Assembly: GCF_030124145.1 (NCBI RefSeq)
Contig: NZ_JASKMS010000029.1
Span: forward strand, 43,437 to 107,436
DNA: 64,000 nt
Direction of reading: 5' to 3'
DNA from: Streptomyces sp. 378
GTDB taxonomy: Bacteria; Actinomycetota; Actinomycetes; Streptomycetales; Streptomycetaceae
The notes below the pieces were generated by a model that had not been told where the DNA came from, did no database searches, and saw only the letters and a program-made list of their open reading frames with translations. Both the position numbers and the translations under genes were made by a program. Positions 15,691 to 26,187 of this stretch are shown here, in pieces; position 1 is the stretch's first letter; every line of letters begins with the position of its first letter.

Positions 15691-18504
15691 ATGGCACGGC
15701 CCCTCTCCAGACGATCCCTTCTCCAGGCGGCAACGGTCATCACGGCCGGATGCGCGCTCCCCCAGGCGGCGACGGGACGGGCCGCGGCGGCTCCCGCCTC
15801 TGCCGCCGGCACCCCGGCCGCCTGGACCGTACGGCCCTTCGGGCTGGAGGACGTCAGCCTCGGGCAGGGCGTCTTCGCCGACAAGCGGAAGCTGATGCTG
15901 GATCACGCCCGCGGCTACGACGTGAACCGGCTGCTCCAGGTGTTCCGCGCCAACGCCGGTCTGGCCACCGGCGGAGCGGTCGCGCCCGGTGGCTGGGAGG
16001 GTCTGGACGGCGAGGCCAACGGCAACCTTCGCGGTCACTACACCGGCCACTTCCTGACCATGCTGGCGCAGGCGTACCGCGGGACGAAGGAGCAGGTGTT
16101 CGCCGACCGGATCGGCACCATGGTCGGGGCGCTGACCGAGGTGCGCGCCGCCCTTCGGCGGGATCCGGCGGTGCTGAGCGTCGCCGGGAAGTTCGGGACC
16201 GCCGCGGATCAGGTCCGGGGCTCCTACCAGTACGTGGACCTGCCCGCCGCCGTGCTCGGCGGGGCCTCGGCGATCACGCTCTCCGTCCGGGTCCGGCCCA
16301 CGCACGACGCCGACTGGGCCCGGATCCTCGACTTCGGCAACGACACCAACCGCTATCTGTACCTGGCCGCCCGCAACCAGGCCGGGGTGCCGCGCTTCGC
16401 CATCACCACGTCGGGGGCCGGTGCCGAGCAGGGCCTCAACGGCACGGCCGCGCTGCCCCTGAACCAGTGGAGCCACCTGGCGGTCACGATCGCGGACGGC
16501 ACCGGCACCCTCTACGTCAACGGCACCGCTGTGGCGCGCAACACCGCGATGAGCCTCACTCCGGCGGCTCTCGGCACGCTGAGGAACAACTGGCTGGGGC
16601 GCTCGAACTACTCGGCCGACCCCGTCTTCGCCGGTGCCTTCGAGGAGTTCGACGTCTATGCGCGGGCGCTGACCGCCGCCGAGATCGGCGAGTTGCAGAG
16701 CCGGCGGGCCGCCGACACCTCGGCGGGCCGGGGCGACCTGGCGTCGTACGCCTTCGAGGAGACGTCCGGCGGGACCTTCGCGGACGCCTCCGGCCGGGGT
16801 CTGACCGCCACCTTGCGCCGCACCTGGGGCGGGCCCAGCCACCCCGGTTTCCTCGCCGCCTATCCCGAGACGCAGTTCATCGACCTGGAGTCGAGGACCA
16901 CCCCCGACTACACCAAGGTGTGGGCGCCGTACTACACCGCGCACAAGATCCTCCAGGGTCTGCTCGACGCGTACACCGCCACGGACGACGACCGGGCGCT
17001 CGACCTCGCGTCCGGCATGTGCGACTGGATGCACGCGCGGCTGTCGAAGCTGCCGGAGGCCACGCTCCAGCGGATGTGGGGGATCTTCTCCAGCGGCGAG
17101 TTCGGCGGCATCGTCGAGGCGATCTGCGATCTGCACGCCCTCACCGGCAAGCCGGAACACCTGGCACTGGCCCGGCTGTTCGACCTGGACCGGCTGATCG
17201 ACGCGTGCGCGGCGAACACCGACATCCTGGACGGGCTGCACGCCAACCAGCACATCCCGATCTTCACCGGCTCTGTGCGGCTGTACGACGAGACGGGCGA
17301 GGAGCGCTACCTCACCTCGGCGAAGAACTTCTGGGACATGGTCGTCCCGCACCGCATGTACGGCATCGGCGGCACCAGCACGGGCGAGTTCTGGAAGGCC
17401 CGGGACGTGATCGCGGGCACGATCGGCGGGGCCACCGCCGAGACCTGCTGCGCGTACAACATGCTCAAGCTGAGCCGCACCCTGTTCTTCCACGAGCAGG
17501 ACCCCAAGTACATGGACTACTACGAGCGGGCCCTGTACAACCAGGTGCTCGGCTCGAAGCAGGACAAGCCCGACGCGGAGAAGCCGCTCGTCACGTACTT
17601 CATCGGCCTGACGCCCGGTCACGTCCGGGACTACACGCCCAAGCAGGGCACGACCTGCTGCGAGGGCACGGGCATGGAGAGCGCCACGAAGTACCAGGAC
17701 TCCGTGTACTTCACCGAGGCCGACGGCAGCGCGCTGTACGTCAACCTGTACAGCCCGTCCACGCTGACCTGGGCGGAGAAGGGCGTCACGGTCACGCAGA
17801 CGACCCGTTTCCCCCAGGAGCAGGGCAGCACGCTGACCCTCGGGGGCGCAAGCGCCTCCTTCACGCTGCGACTGCGGGTGCCTGCCTGGGCGACCGCCGG
17901 GTTCCGGGTGACCGTCAACGGGCGTGCGCTGTCCGGGAGTCCGCAGCCGGGGAGCTATGTCGACGTGTCCCGGGCCTGGCGGGCCGGTGACACCGTCCGC
18001 ATCGCCATGCCGTTCCGGACGCGGGTGGAGAAGGCGCTGGACGACCCGTCCCTGCAGACCCTGTTCCACGGGCCGGTCAACCTCGTCGCCCGCGACCCGT
18101 CCACGGAGTATCTGAAGGTGGGGTTGTACCGCGACGCCGGTCTGTCCGGTGATCTGTCTCCGTCCCTCACCCCGGTGCCGGGCACACCGCTGCACTTCAC
18201 CCTGGACGGGACCGAGTGGGTGCCGTTCTCCGAGGGGACGGAGGATCCGACGCACGCCTACTTCCGGCGCGTCGAGCCGAAGCTCGTGTTCGGCGGCCGG
18301 GACTCGGGCGTCGCCAACCCGGCGAAGGCCGACGGGACCACGCTCCTGGACGAGATCTGGGCCGGGGCGCCCTTCCGGGACAAGGGGGCGCTGGTGGCGC
18401 GGGTACGGTCCACGGTGGGCGCGTGGGTGACGGCCGGACTGCTGGGCAGGGCGGACGGGGACAAGGTGGTGGCGACAGCGAGGGCGGCTTCGTACAAGCC
18501 CTGA
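15691..18504 (+). CDS. Secreted beta-L-arabinofuranosidase, GH127, with inserted LamG domain
   Basis: A 937-residue protein starting at ATG 15691 (GGAGGAGC upstream). The Tat-type signal has RRSLLQAATVITAG then AAAAPAS. The (alpha/alpha)6 GH127/DUF1680 core starts at about residue 45 (FGLEDVSLGQGVFADKRKL; GHYTGHFLTMLAQAYRG). It is interrupted at about residues 165-360 by a LamG/concanavalin-like jelly roll (GASAITLSVRVRPT; GTGTLYVNGTAVARNTAM), then resumes (YTAHKILQGLLDAYTATDDD). The zinc/nucleophile cysteines of GH127 are kept: Glu584-x-Cys586 in ETCCAYNMLK and Cys656-Cys657 in TTCCEGTGMES, matching Glu338/Cys340/Cys417/Cys418 of HypBA1. It should remove beta-L-arabinofuranose outside the cell, for example from extensin-type oligosaccharides. 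Confidence 0.9.
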   Translation: MARPLSRRSLLQAATVITAGCALPQAATGRAAAAPASAAGTPAAWTVRPFGLEDVSLGQGVFADKRKLMLDHARGYDVNRLLQVFRANAGLATGGAVAPGGWEGLDGEANGNLRGHYTGHFLTMLAQAYRGTKEQVFADRIGTMVGALTEVRAALRRDPAVLSVAGKFGTAADQVRGSYQYVDLPAAVLGGASAITLSVRVRPTHDADWARILDFGNDTNRYLYLAARNQAGVPRFAITTSGAGAEQGLNGTAALPLNQWSHLAVTIADGTGTLYVNGTAVARNTAMSLTPAALGTLRNNWLGRSNYSADPVFAGAFEEFDVYARALTAAEIGELQSRRAADTSAGRGDLASYAFEETSGGTFADASGRGLTATLRRTWGGPSHPGFLAAYPETQFIDLESRTTPDYTKVWAPYYTAHKILQGLLDAYTATDDDRALDLASGMCDWMHARLSKLPEATLQRMWGIFSSGEFGGIVEAICDLHALTGKPEHLALARLFDLDRLIDACAANTDILDGLHANQHIPIFTGSVRLYDETGEERYLTSAKNFWDMVVPHRMYGIGGTSTGEFWKARDVIAGTIGGATAETCCAYNMLKLSRTLFFHEQDPKYMDYYERALYNQVLGSKQDKPDAEKPLVTYFIGLTPGHVRDYTPKQGTTCCEGTGMESATKYQDSVYFTEADGSALYVNLYSPSTLTWAEKGVTVTQTTRFPQEQGSTLTLGGASASFTLRLRVPAWATAGFRVTVNGRALSGSPQPGSYVDVSRAWRAGDTVRIAMPFRTRVEKALDDPSLQTLFHGPVNLVARDPSTEYLKVGLYRDAGLSGDLSPSLTPVPGTPLHFTLDGTEWVPFSEGTEDPTHAYFRRVEPKLVFGGRDSGVANPAKADGTTLLDEIWAGAPFRDKGALVARVRSTVGAWVTAGLLGRADGDKVVATARAASYKP

Positions 18505-18519
18505 GCACCGGCCCGGCCG

Positions 18520-18567
18520 GTCGTGTGCGACATCCGGGGCGGACGTCGCACACGACAGAAGTTTTTT
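18520..18567 (+). terminator. Rho-independent terminator of GH127 gene
   Basis: 16-bp arms (18520-18535 and 18541-18556, one mismatch) with a GGGGC loop, followed within 5 nt by six T residues (18562-18567). It sits 15 bp after the GH127 stop. Confidence 0.85.
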
Positions 18568-18641
18568 GCGGCAGGGGTGATTGTTTCGCCGTCGCCATCC
18601 GTACCTCTTGGTGTTGGGCCGTTCATATCCCAGGAGGCACG

Positions 18642-19406
18642 ATGCGCATCTCGCGCAGCACGGCAGGAACCGCGTTCGTGGGCGGTGCGTTGATCCTTAC
18701 GCTCACCGCGCTCGCCTACCCGAGCATGCTGGGCGTGGAGAATGCGGCTTCCGGCCAGGACCGCATCATCGCCAATACCCAGTGGGGTCCGCTGACCGAG
18801 GCCGACCGCGACTTCGTGGTGCGCGTGCGCGCGGCCGGCCTGTGGGAGTATCCGCTGGGGCAACTGATCAAGCAGCGGAGCTCGTCGCCGGAGATGCAGG
18901 AAGTCGCCAAGCACCTGCTCGTGGGTCACGGCCGGCTCGACGCGGGCTGCCGCAAGGTCTCCACGGACCTGGGCATCACCCTGCCGAACGAGGCGTCGCC
19001 GCAGCAGCAGCAGTTCGTGGCGACGGCCGAAGGCAGCACCGGCAAGGAGTTCGAGTCCACGGCCGTGACCATCATGCGGGTCGCGCACGGGGGCATCTTC
19101 CCGACGATCGCCAAGATCCGGGCGACCACCCGGAACAGCCTCGTGCGGGAGCTCGCCGACACGACCAACGACACCGTTCTCGACCACATCACGGTCCTGG
19201 AGCAGACCGGGCTGATCAACCAGGAGCAGGTCAGCTTCCAGATCACCTCCCCGCCCAAGCTGCCCCAGGAGCAGACGACACCGCCGCCGCCGCAGCCGGG
19301 CGCGCCGGTCCGCGTGCTGCCGGTCCCCGAAGAGCTGAAGGACTTCCAGACGGTCGCCCCCAATCCGTCCTATGGAGCTCCGGCGCCGTCTCCGTCGGCC
19401 GGCTGA
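18642..19406 (+). CDS. DUF4142 (ferritin-like) exported protein
   Basis: A 254-residue protein starting at ATG 18642 with AGGAGG upstream. An N-terminal signal or anchor (TAFVGGALILTLTALAY) is followed by the DUF4142 four-helix domain: GPLTEADRDFVVRVRAAGLW, EVAKHLLVGHGRLDAGCRK, and a second helical pair up to LIN. The tail of about 55 residues is Pro/Gln-rich and probably disordered. Function unknown; the family is common in streptomycete envelopes. Confidence 0.85.
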   Translation: MRISRSTAGTAFVGGALILTLTALAYPSMLGVENAASGQDRIIANTQWGPLTEADRDFVVRVRAAGLWEYPLGQLIKQRSSSPEMQEVAKHLLVGHGRLDAGCRKVSTDLGITLPNEASPQQQQFVATAEGSTGKEFESTAVTIMRVAHGGIFPTIAKIRATTRNSLVRELADTTNDTVLDHITVLEQTGLINQEQVSFQITSPPKLPQEQTTPPPPQPGAPVRVLPVPEELKDFQTVAPNPSYGAPAPSPSAG

Positions 19407-19439
19407 GCGGGTACGGGTGTGCGGGTGCGGGGCAGCGAT

Positions 19440-19720
19440 CCGTCCACCGGCCCCGCACCCGCGAACGACGGTCGGCCCAGGCCCCCGAACGACGACTGGC
19501 CCGGGCCGGACGAACGGCGGCCCGCCCCGCACCACCAGCGACGGTCGGCCCGGTCCTGCGAGCGACGGTCGGTCCCGCACCCGCGAACGGCGACTGGCCC
19601 GCGTCGGCACCACCAACGACGCTCGGCGCCGATCCTGCGAACGACGACTGGCCCCGGCCCGACGAACGACGGCCCGCGTCGGCACCATCAGCGACGGTCG
19701 GCGCCGGTCCTATGAACGGC
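19440..19720. repeat. Degenerate minisatellite (~25-bp units)
   Basis: About ten imperfect copies of units built on GAACGACGACTGGCCC or CGACGGTCGGC (roughly 22-31 bp each) fill the gap between the DUF4142 stop and the end of the LysR-like gene. Three sub-unit types recur in the same order, so blocks as well as single units have been duplicated. No spacer regularity, so not a CRISPR. The last units abut the 3' end of the LysR-like gene. Confidence 0.75.
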
Positions 19721-20480
19721 GGCGCGGCTTGCCGCGCCTCGTGCCCTTGGGCGCGCCGCTCCCGCTCCTCCCGGTGCGCTTCGCGCCGCCCGCCGACTTG
19801 CCGGGCACCGGCTTGCGCCGGGCGCCACCCCGGTCCGCACCGGTGGACTCGCCCCGCGCCGAAGGCTGCTGACGGCCCCGGGTGCTGTTGACCGTGCGGC
19901 CGCGGACGATGCCGATGAAATCCTCGACCTGGTCCGTCTTGGCGTCCTCGGGCCAGGCGAGGGCCACACTCGACTCGGGGGCGTCCCTGAGGGGCCGGTG
20001 GGTGAGGTCCTTGCGGTGGTGCAGGCGGGCGAGCGACAGCGGGACGACGAGGACACCGATGCCCGCCGCGACCAGCTCGACCGCGTCGGCCGTGGTGGCG
20101 GGCCGCTCCAGGGCGGGCCGTCCGGGCAGGCTCTCCCAGTCGAGGACGTCGTCGAGGGGGTGCAGCACGATGTCGTCGGCCAGGTCGTCCGGCGCCACCT
20201 CGTCGACGGCCGTGACCAGATGGTCCTTGGGCACCAGGACGACCGTCTGCTCGGTGTAGAGGGGGATCGCGCCGAAGGCCGTCCGGTCCACGGGTGTGCG
20301 GACGAGTCCCGCGTCGGCGTCCCCGTCCAGCAGCCGCTCGGCGGCCGCTCCGGCGGGCACCTGCGTGAGGATCAGCGGGACATCGGGCTGCCGCTCGTTC
20401 CAGACGCGCACCCATTTGTCGGGCATCACCCCGGGGACGTAGGCGAGCCGGAACGAGGGGGTTGCATCCGAGCCTGTCAC
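19710..20480 (-). CDS. LysR-type substrate-binding-domain protein without HTH, basic tail
   Basis: A 256-residue protein starting at GTG 20480. It starts directly with the LysR effector domain (FRLAYVPGVMPDKWVRVWNE, GDADAGLVRTPVDRTAFGAI, IPLYTEQTVVLVPKDH, DAVELVAAGIGVLVVPLSL). The usual 60-residue winged HTH is absent and no start further upstream would supply it. The last 55 residues are Arg/Lys/Gly/Ser-rich (GGAKRTGRSG, GTRRGKPRRRS) and could bind nucleic acid or be disordered. It is divergent to a DUF5997 gene, a pairing recurrent in actinobacteria. Function unknown. Confidence 0.85.
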   Translation of the reverse strand: MTGSDATPSFRLAYVPGVMPDKWVRVWNERQPDVPLILTQVPAGAAAERLLDGDADAGLVRTPVDRTAFGAIPLYTEQTVVLVPKDHLVTAVDEVAPDDLADDIVLHPLDDVLDWESLPGRPALERPATTADAVELVAAGIGVLVVPLSLARLHHRKDLTHRPLRDAPESSVALAWPEDAKTDQVEDFIGIVRGRTVNSTRGRQQPSARGESTGADRGGARRKPVPGKSAGGAKRTGRSGSGAPKGTRRGKPRRRS

Positions 20481-20538
20481 CTCGCCAGGTTACCGGGCGT
20501 GGTCAGCCGTCGTGCACACGCTCGATACGCTGGACGGC

Positions 20539-20922
20539 ATGACGTCGCACCAGAGCACCCAGACGATGAAGCCCGCGACCGCGGCGAAGAAGCTGGGTGT
20601 GTACCTCGAGGCCACACCCGCCGCATTCCGGGAGGGTGTCGTCTCGCGCGCCGAGCTGAACGAGCTCCAGGCGAACCCTCCGCAGTGGCTGCAGGACCTG
20701 CGGCTCAACGGCCCGCACCCCCGGCCGGTGGTCGCCGCGAAGCTCGGTGTCTCCATCGCGGGACTCGCCCGCGCGGGTGTCACCGAGCCCCTCACCACCG
20801 AGCAGATCGAGGCGCTGAAGCAGGAGGGCCCCGAGTGGCTGGAGCGGGAGCGTGCCACCCAGGCGGAGGTCCGCAAGGAAGGGGCCCGGATCAAGAAGAA
20901 GAACGCCGAGCGTCAGGCCTGA
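20539..20922 (+). CDS. DUF5997 family protein
   Basis: A 127-residue, highly charged soluble protein starting at ATG 20539, 58 bp from the divergent LysR-like gene. The family features are TAAKKLGVYLEATPAAFREG, VSRAELNELQANPPQWLQ, and VVAAKLGVSIAGLARAGVTE with its helix-turn-helix-like look, then a Lys/Arg-rich C-terminus (GARIKKKNAERQA). Function unknown; conserved linkage to the HTH-less LysR protein suggests they work together. Confidence 0.85.
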   Translation: MTSHQSTQTMKPATAAKKLGVYLEATPAAFREGVVSRAELNELQANPPQWLQDLRLNGPHPRPVVAAKLGVSIAGLARAGVTEPLTTEQIEALKQEGPEWLERERATQAEVRKEGARIKKKNAERQA

Positions 20923-21284
20923 CCTGATCACCCTCCCTTTCGAACCTCCTCCTCGACCTCCTCCTCTCCAGACCTCCTTTTCGGACGGCCTCCACCGGAT
21001 CATCCGGCGGGGGCCGTCGCCGCTTCTCCACTCTCGGACGACCGAGCCCGTACCGTGGCCGGACCTGCGCGAAATTGACCGCGGCCTTAAGGGACGACAC
21101 CTTCGAATGCCCTGATTCGACCGGGAGGATTCCGCCCCAAACGCCAGACCACGCCACCCCTTCCAACGCGTAGAAATATCTACGACCATGACTACGGCCG
21201 GGCGGCACGCGGAACCCGTGGGGTCACCGGCTCGTGTCCCGCGCGCGCCGGACCGCGGCGCCGCCGACTGTGCCTGGGGTGGCC
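20923..21284. other. Intergenic region with a short palindrome
   Basis: About 360 bp without a supported gene. It holds the inverted repeat CGTAGAAATATCTACG (21169-21184; 6-bp arms), AT-rich for this genome and about 100 bp before the next start, possibly an operator or part of a promoter. Nothing else recognised. Confidence 0.4.
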
Positions 21285-21773
21285 ATGCAGAGCGTCATGT
21301 GGAAGCAAGCCGTCGAGTGGCTCGCCGCGGCCGCCACGGACCCCCAGGAGTGCAAGCGGGAGTGGGACTACGGCGCGGGGACGGTACTCGTGGAGGCCGG
21401 GCGGTACTGGGACGTGCTCAGCGTTCCCGACCGGCTCGGCCTTCTCGCACTGGACATCCTGTGGCGCGACCCGCTCAAGGTTCCGGGGCCCACCCTGGTG
21501 GACTGCGCCGCGCGAAGAGTGGGGTTCTTCCTGCCGCCGGATCCCGTCAGCGAGTGGATCGGCTTCGGGGTACGGCACGTCGGGCGGGGTTCCTGGGTCG
21601 CCGTTCCGCCGCCGTACCGGCCCGCCGGGCGCCTGGAGTGGCTCGTCCCGCCGGACGGAACCGGCGCCCTGCACACGCCCGGCACCCTCGAAGCGGCCCT
21701 GCGGGAGGCCAGCGGCACCCTCGCGGTACTGGCGCCGGTCAGCGCGGAGCCGGTGGTGAGGGACGGCTGGTGA
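21285..21773 (+). CDS. Small protein with primase/polymerase-like (prim-pol) features
   Basis: A 162-residue cytoplasmic protein. ATG 21285 is preferred; in-frame starts at GTG 21270 and 21234 are possible. Segments such as GPTLVDCAARRVGFFLPP, VRHVGRGSWVAVPPPYR and RLEWLVPPDGTGALHTPGTL resemble the short bifunctional primase/polymerase-like proteins common in Streptomyces. The metal-binding acidic triad is not evident, so a non-catalytic role is likely. Its 3' end overlaps the convergent hypothetical gene by about 35 bp. The family assignment is tentative. Confidence 0.55.
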   Translation: MQSVMWKQAVEWLAAAATDPQECKREWDYGAGTVLVEAGRYWDVLSVPDRLGLLALDILWRDPLKVPGPTLVDCAARRVGFFLPPDPVSEWIGFGVRHVGRGSWVAVPPPYRPAGRLEWLVPPDGTGALHTPGTLEAALREASGTLAVLAPVSAEPVVRDGW

Positions 21774-22158
21774 GGCGGGCGCCGGACGAGGATGCCGCCG
21801 CCTCCGAGTGGCGGCCGGGGGCAGGGCGGGTACCGGAGGGGCCGGCCGCGCCCGGGTGCCGGCCCGCAGCCGGCTGGGGAGCGGCGGCCGGGTGCGGGGC
21901 GGCGGGGACGACAGGGCCCATGTGCCGGCCGGCGGTCCACGAGGTGACGGCCGTCCAGGTCTCGCTCTCAGTCGGCGCCGCGAAGGAGACCCACTGGCCG
22001 TCGCGGTGCTCCGGGACGGTGTGCCCCCGGGCCTCCCACTCGGCGAGCAGTGCCGCGTAGATCGGCGGATGTCCCGCGTATCCGCTGGTGAGTTCGGCGT
22101 ACGAGCGGGGTGCGGCGTCGTTCCCGGGAAGGCGCCGCACCGTCTCCGTGCTGTCCAT
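21739..22158 (-). CDS. Hypothetical protein, Pro/Ala-rich C-terminus
   Basis: A 139-residue protein with start ATG 22158 (MDSTETVRRLPGNDAAPRSY). The N-terminal 75 residues look folded (YAELTSGYAGHPPIYAALLA, HTVPEHRDGQWVSFAAPTES), while the rest is a Pro/Ala/Gly tail. No family recognised. It converges on and overlaps the prim-pol-like gene, so the C-terminal part may be over-extended. Confidence 0.5.
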   Translation of the reverse strand: MDSTETVRRLPGNDAAPRSYAELTSGYAGHPPIYAALLAEWEARGHTVPEHRDGQWVSFAAPTESETWTAVTSWTAGRHMGPVVPAAPHPAAAPQPAAGRHPGAAGPSGTRPAPGRHSEAAASSSGARLTSRPSPPAPR

Positions 22159-22458
22159 GCCGGGCAAACGCGGCGTCGCACACCGGTGGTACGCGGGCCG
22201 GGCCGCGTCCGTCGGGTCGAGTGAACCCGTCACCCGTACGGCGGCGTGCGGCTACCGGACAAACATCCAGTCAGGCGATCGCCCGTTTCAGAGCGGGGGA
22301 CGATTCCAGGCCGACCTGTCACTTCCAGGCCATCCGTCGCCCTGGCCCCGCCCTGCGGAACGTCGTTCCCGGGCCGGACGGAATCCTCGACCGGGGCAGG
22401 CGCATCCGGTAAACACTGACCTGACGCCGAGAAACCGGTACGACGGCAGGGAGAGCCC

Positions 22459-23688
22459 ATGTCGCAGCGCCCCGACCTCCGGCAGCGCAGGGCCGTGCTG
22501 GAGCACGAGTGGTCGCGCTGGGTGCCGCGGCTGACCGTCCCGGGCGCGCGGCCGGGCGGCACCGCGGCGCTGCGCCACGAGGTGACCGAGTCCTGGGCGC
22601 GTTCGCTGGGCAGTGTGGACCCGGGCCGGGACAGCGCCCCGGTCACCGACGACGGCCGGGTGCACCAGCGTTGGACGGCCTCACCGCTGTACGAGCCCGT
22701 GTCCGCACTCGCCGGGGAATTGCACAGCATCGGCGAGGACGCCGGGTTCGTCACCGCGGTCACCGACGAGTCCGGCACCATCCTGTGGACCTGCGGCGGT
22801 CCGACCATGCGCCGCCTGGCCGAGCGGGTCAACTTCGCGCCGGGCGGCCGCTGGGACGAGCAGGCCATGGGGACGAACGCGCTGTCCCTCGCCCTGCGCA
22901 CCGGCCGCCCGAGTTCCGTCTTCTCCGCGGAGCACCTGGTGTCGGCCCTGCACGGCTGGGTCTGCTACTGCGCCCCCGTGCACGGCCGGGACGGTCGTGT
23001 CCTCGGCGTACTGGACCTGTCCACCACATGGGACCGCTCGCATCCCCTGGCCATGTCCACCGTCCGCACGCTGGTGTCCACGATCGAGGCCCGCCTGACG
23101 ACGGAGGCGTCCCGTCCGGGTCCGCTCCGGCTCACGTGCCTGGGCTCGGAACACGCCGTGCGCGAGGGACGTCCCCTCCCGCTGCGCCCCCGCCAGTTGG
23201 AGATCCTCACCCTCCTCGCACTCGAACCCGAGGGCTTCACCCCGGAGCGGCTGCGCGCCGCCCTGTACGGCGACCGGCCGGTCACCTCGTCCACCTTCAA
23301 GGCGGAGATCTCCCACCTGCGCCGGGCGCTGGGTGGCGCGATCTCCGCCCGCCACTACGCCCTCACCACCCCCGTGTCCTGCGATGCCGCCGACGTCCTG
23401 CGCGCGCTGGAACAGGGCGACACGGACACCGCCCTGCGCCGCTACGGCGGCCCGCTCCTGCCCCGCTCCGAGGCGCCCGGCGTCGAGGAGTGGCGCACCC
23501 GCCTCGACGTCGCGGTACGGGAGGCCGTGCTGGCGAGCACCCGCCCCGAGCACGCCCTGCGGTACGGCGAACGGGCCCCCTACGACACGGAGATCCACGA
23601 GCACGCGCTGGGTCTGCTCGACCCGGACGACACGCGCCGCGCGATCGTGGCGGGCCGGCTGACGACGGCCCTGCGGGACTGGGACTGA
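22459..23688 (+). CDS. GAF-domain transcriptional regulator (AcoR-like sensor part)
   Basis: A 409-residue regulator with GGGAGA upstream of ATG 22459. Residues about 75-215 form a GAF sensor (EDAGFVTAVTDESGTILWTC; NFAPGGRWDEQAMGTNALSL; VLGVLDLSTTWDRSHP), as in AcoR-like regulators of aldehyde and acetoin use. No sigma-54 AAA+ domain is present. Instead the C-terminus has an OmpR/SARP-like winged-helix stretch (LRPRQLEILTLLALEPEGFT; STFKAEISHLRRALGG). It precedes the aldehyde dehydrogenase gene by 112 bp in the same direction and is its probable activator. Confidence 0.85.
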   Translation: MSQRPDLRQRRAVLEHEWSRWVPRLTVPGARPGGTAALRHEVTESWARSLGSVDPGRDSAPVTDDGRVHQRWTASPLYEPVSALAGELHSIGEDAGFVTAVTDESGTILWTCGGPTMRRLAERVNFAPGGRWDEQAMGTNALSLALRTGRPSSVFSAEHLVSALHGWVCYCAPVHGRDGRVLGVLDLSTTWDRSHPLAMSTVRTLVSTIEARLTTEASRPGPLRLTCLGSEHAVREGRPLPLRPRQLEILTLLALEPEGFTPERLRAALYGDRPVTSSTFKAEISHLRRALGGAISARHYALTTPVSCDAADVLRALEQGDTDTALRRYGGPLLPRSEAPGVEEWRTRLDVAVREAVLASTRPEHALRYGERAPYDTEIHEHALGLLDPDDTRRAIVAGRLTTALRDWD

Positions 23689-23800
23689 CGGACCGTCCTC
23701 GCGCGCCAACCTCGCGCCAACCTCCCGGGAGCACAGTGGGGCCGACGCGACGGCAGGGTCCGTCGCCCGCCCCGCACGCCCTTCACCGAGGAGAGCCGCC

Positions 23801-25318
<1,518 letters not shown>

Positions 25319-25325
25319 GCGTAGA

Positions 25326-25365
25326 AAGGGCGCCTGACCTGAGAGGACACTCTTCAGGCGCCCTT
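25326..25365 (+). terminator. Terminator after aldehyde dehydrogenase
   Basis: Perfect 12-bp arms (AAGGGCGCCTGA at 25326-25337 and its complement at 25354-25365) with further pairing inside the loop, 8 bp after the stop. No clear T-run, as is common in Streptomyces. Confidence 0.75.
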
Positions 25366-25445
25366 CTCGGCACACATCTACTGAGTTTCAGCGCGTGGTA
25401 TCGGCAAGGGCCGACGGCTCATGATCCCTGCGGTATGCAGACTGC

Positions 25446-25607
25446 ATGAGGTATGCGCAAGGGGGCGGGCTGACCGACGAGCGGCGGGCCTTCCGCGAGA
25501 AGTCGAGGGTGGAGGCGGCCGAGCGGTTCGCCCAGGGCGACGAGAACGCGGTCATCGCGCACGACCTACGGGTCAGCGTCCGGTCGGTGCAGCGCTGGCG
25601 CAGGGTA
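25446..25607 (+). mobile_element. IS630-family transposase remnant (N-terminal HTH only)
   Basis: From ATG 25446 about 54 residues match the start of IS630-type transposases: MRYAQGGGLTDERRAFREK, then AAERFAQGDENAVIAHDLRV and SVRSVQRWRR, the helix-turn-helix. After that the frame becomes low-complexity and the DDE domain is missing. The remnant marks the junction between ordinary genes on the left and the lectin/CAZyme region on the right. Confidence 0.7.
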
Positions 25608-26146
25608 ACGCGGTCAACCCCGCCGGGTCGGCCGGCTGCCGGCCGACCCGGCCGACGGCCCGGTGCCGGCCGGGTCGAACCCAGCCGCCGCACCATCGCC
25701 CTCTACCGAGGAGCTGCACCGGCACGCCCGCGCACAGCGCGCCGATGCCGCCATCGCCATCCGCGAGGGACGGGAATGGCACGGTACTGCCTGAACAACC
25801 CGGCCTCGACGAACTCTGCCCACGTAACGCGCTTGGTGCCGCTCGGCTGGGGCGTCGGCCGCGCCGCCACCGCTGGAGTAGTCAGCGCCGGGGCACGGCT
25901 GCGGCGCGGCACCTCACCGTGGGCAGGCTCGGGCTCAGCGGCGTCCTCGTGGCAGTGGCCGTCGTGCTGCACACCGGCCGGGCCGCCGACTCGTTTCGCC
26001 TGATGTTTGACGTTCTGACTCGCCCAGCTATTGGCATGGCACGGTCAGACCCGATGACGGCCATGGCGCCGACGGCAACGAGCCCGCTGGGCCCAGGGTG
26101 CGGTCAGGCCGAGACAGACTTCCGAAAGGCTGGGCCGACTGGAGAG
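25608..26146. other. Gene-poor junction with a strong hairpin
   Basis: No supported gene. At 25622-25652 lies a perfect 14-bp inverted repeat (GCCGGGTCGGCCGG, loop CTG, then its complement), the most stable hairpin in this gap. It may be a relic of the mobile element or a REP-like structure. The rest looks like degraded coding DNA without a readable frame. Confidence 0.5.
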
Positions 26147-26177
26147 GAAGGCGGCCGCGACTACTGCGGCCTCCTTC
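26147..26177 (-). terminator. Hairpin terminator after CE1-RICIN gene
   Basis: 12-bp arms with one mismatch (26147-26158 and 26166-26177), 7-nt loop, beginning 11 bp beyond the stop of the leftward esterase gene. Confidence 0.6.
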
Positions 26178-26187
26178 ACACCTCTGC

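Noticed and set aside
15655..18255. Very long open frame antisense to the GH127 gene
   Set aside because: A GC-bias shadow with Arg/Gly/Val-rich sequence and no domain. Similar shadows opposite GH95, GH74 and ThuA-PQQ genes were also ignored.
19440..19720. Possible CRISPR array
   Set aside because: Units are degenerate and contiguous without unique spacers of constant length, and no cas genes are nearby. A minisatellite.
21188..22060. Plus-strand 290-residue frame overlapping the prim-pol-like gene
   Set aside because: Arg/Gly-rich shadow; the frame starting at 21285 has better codon use and recognisable motifs.
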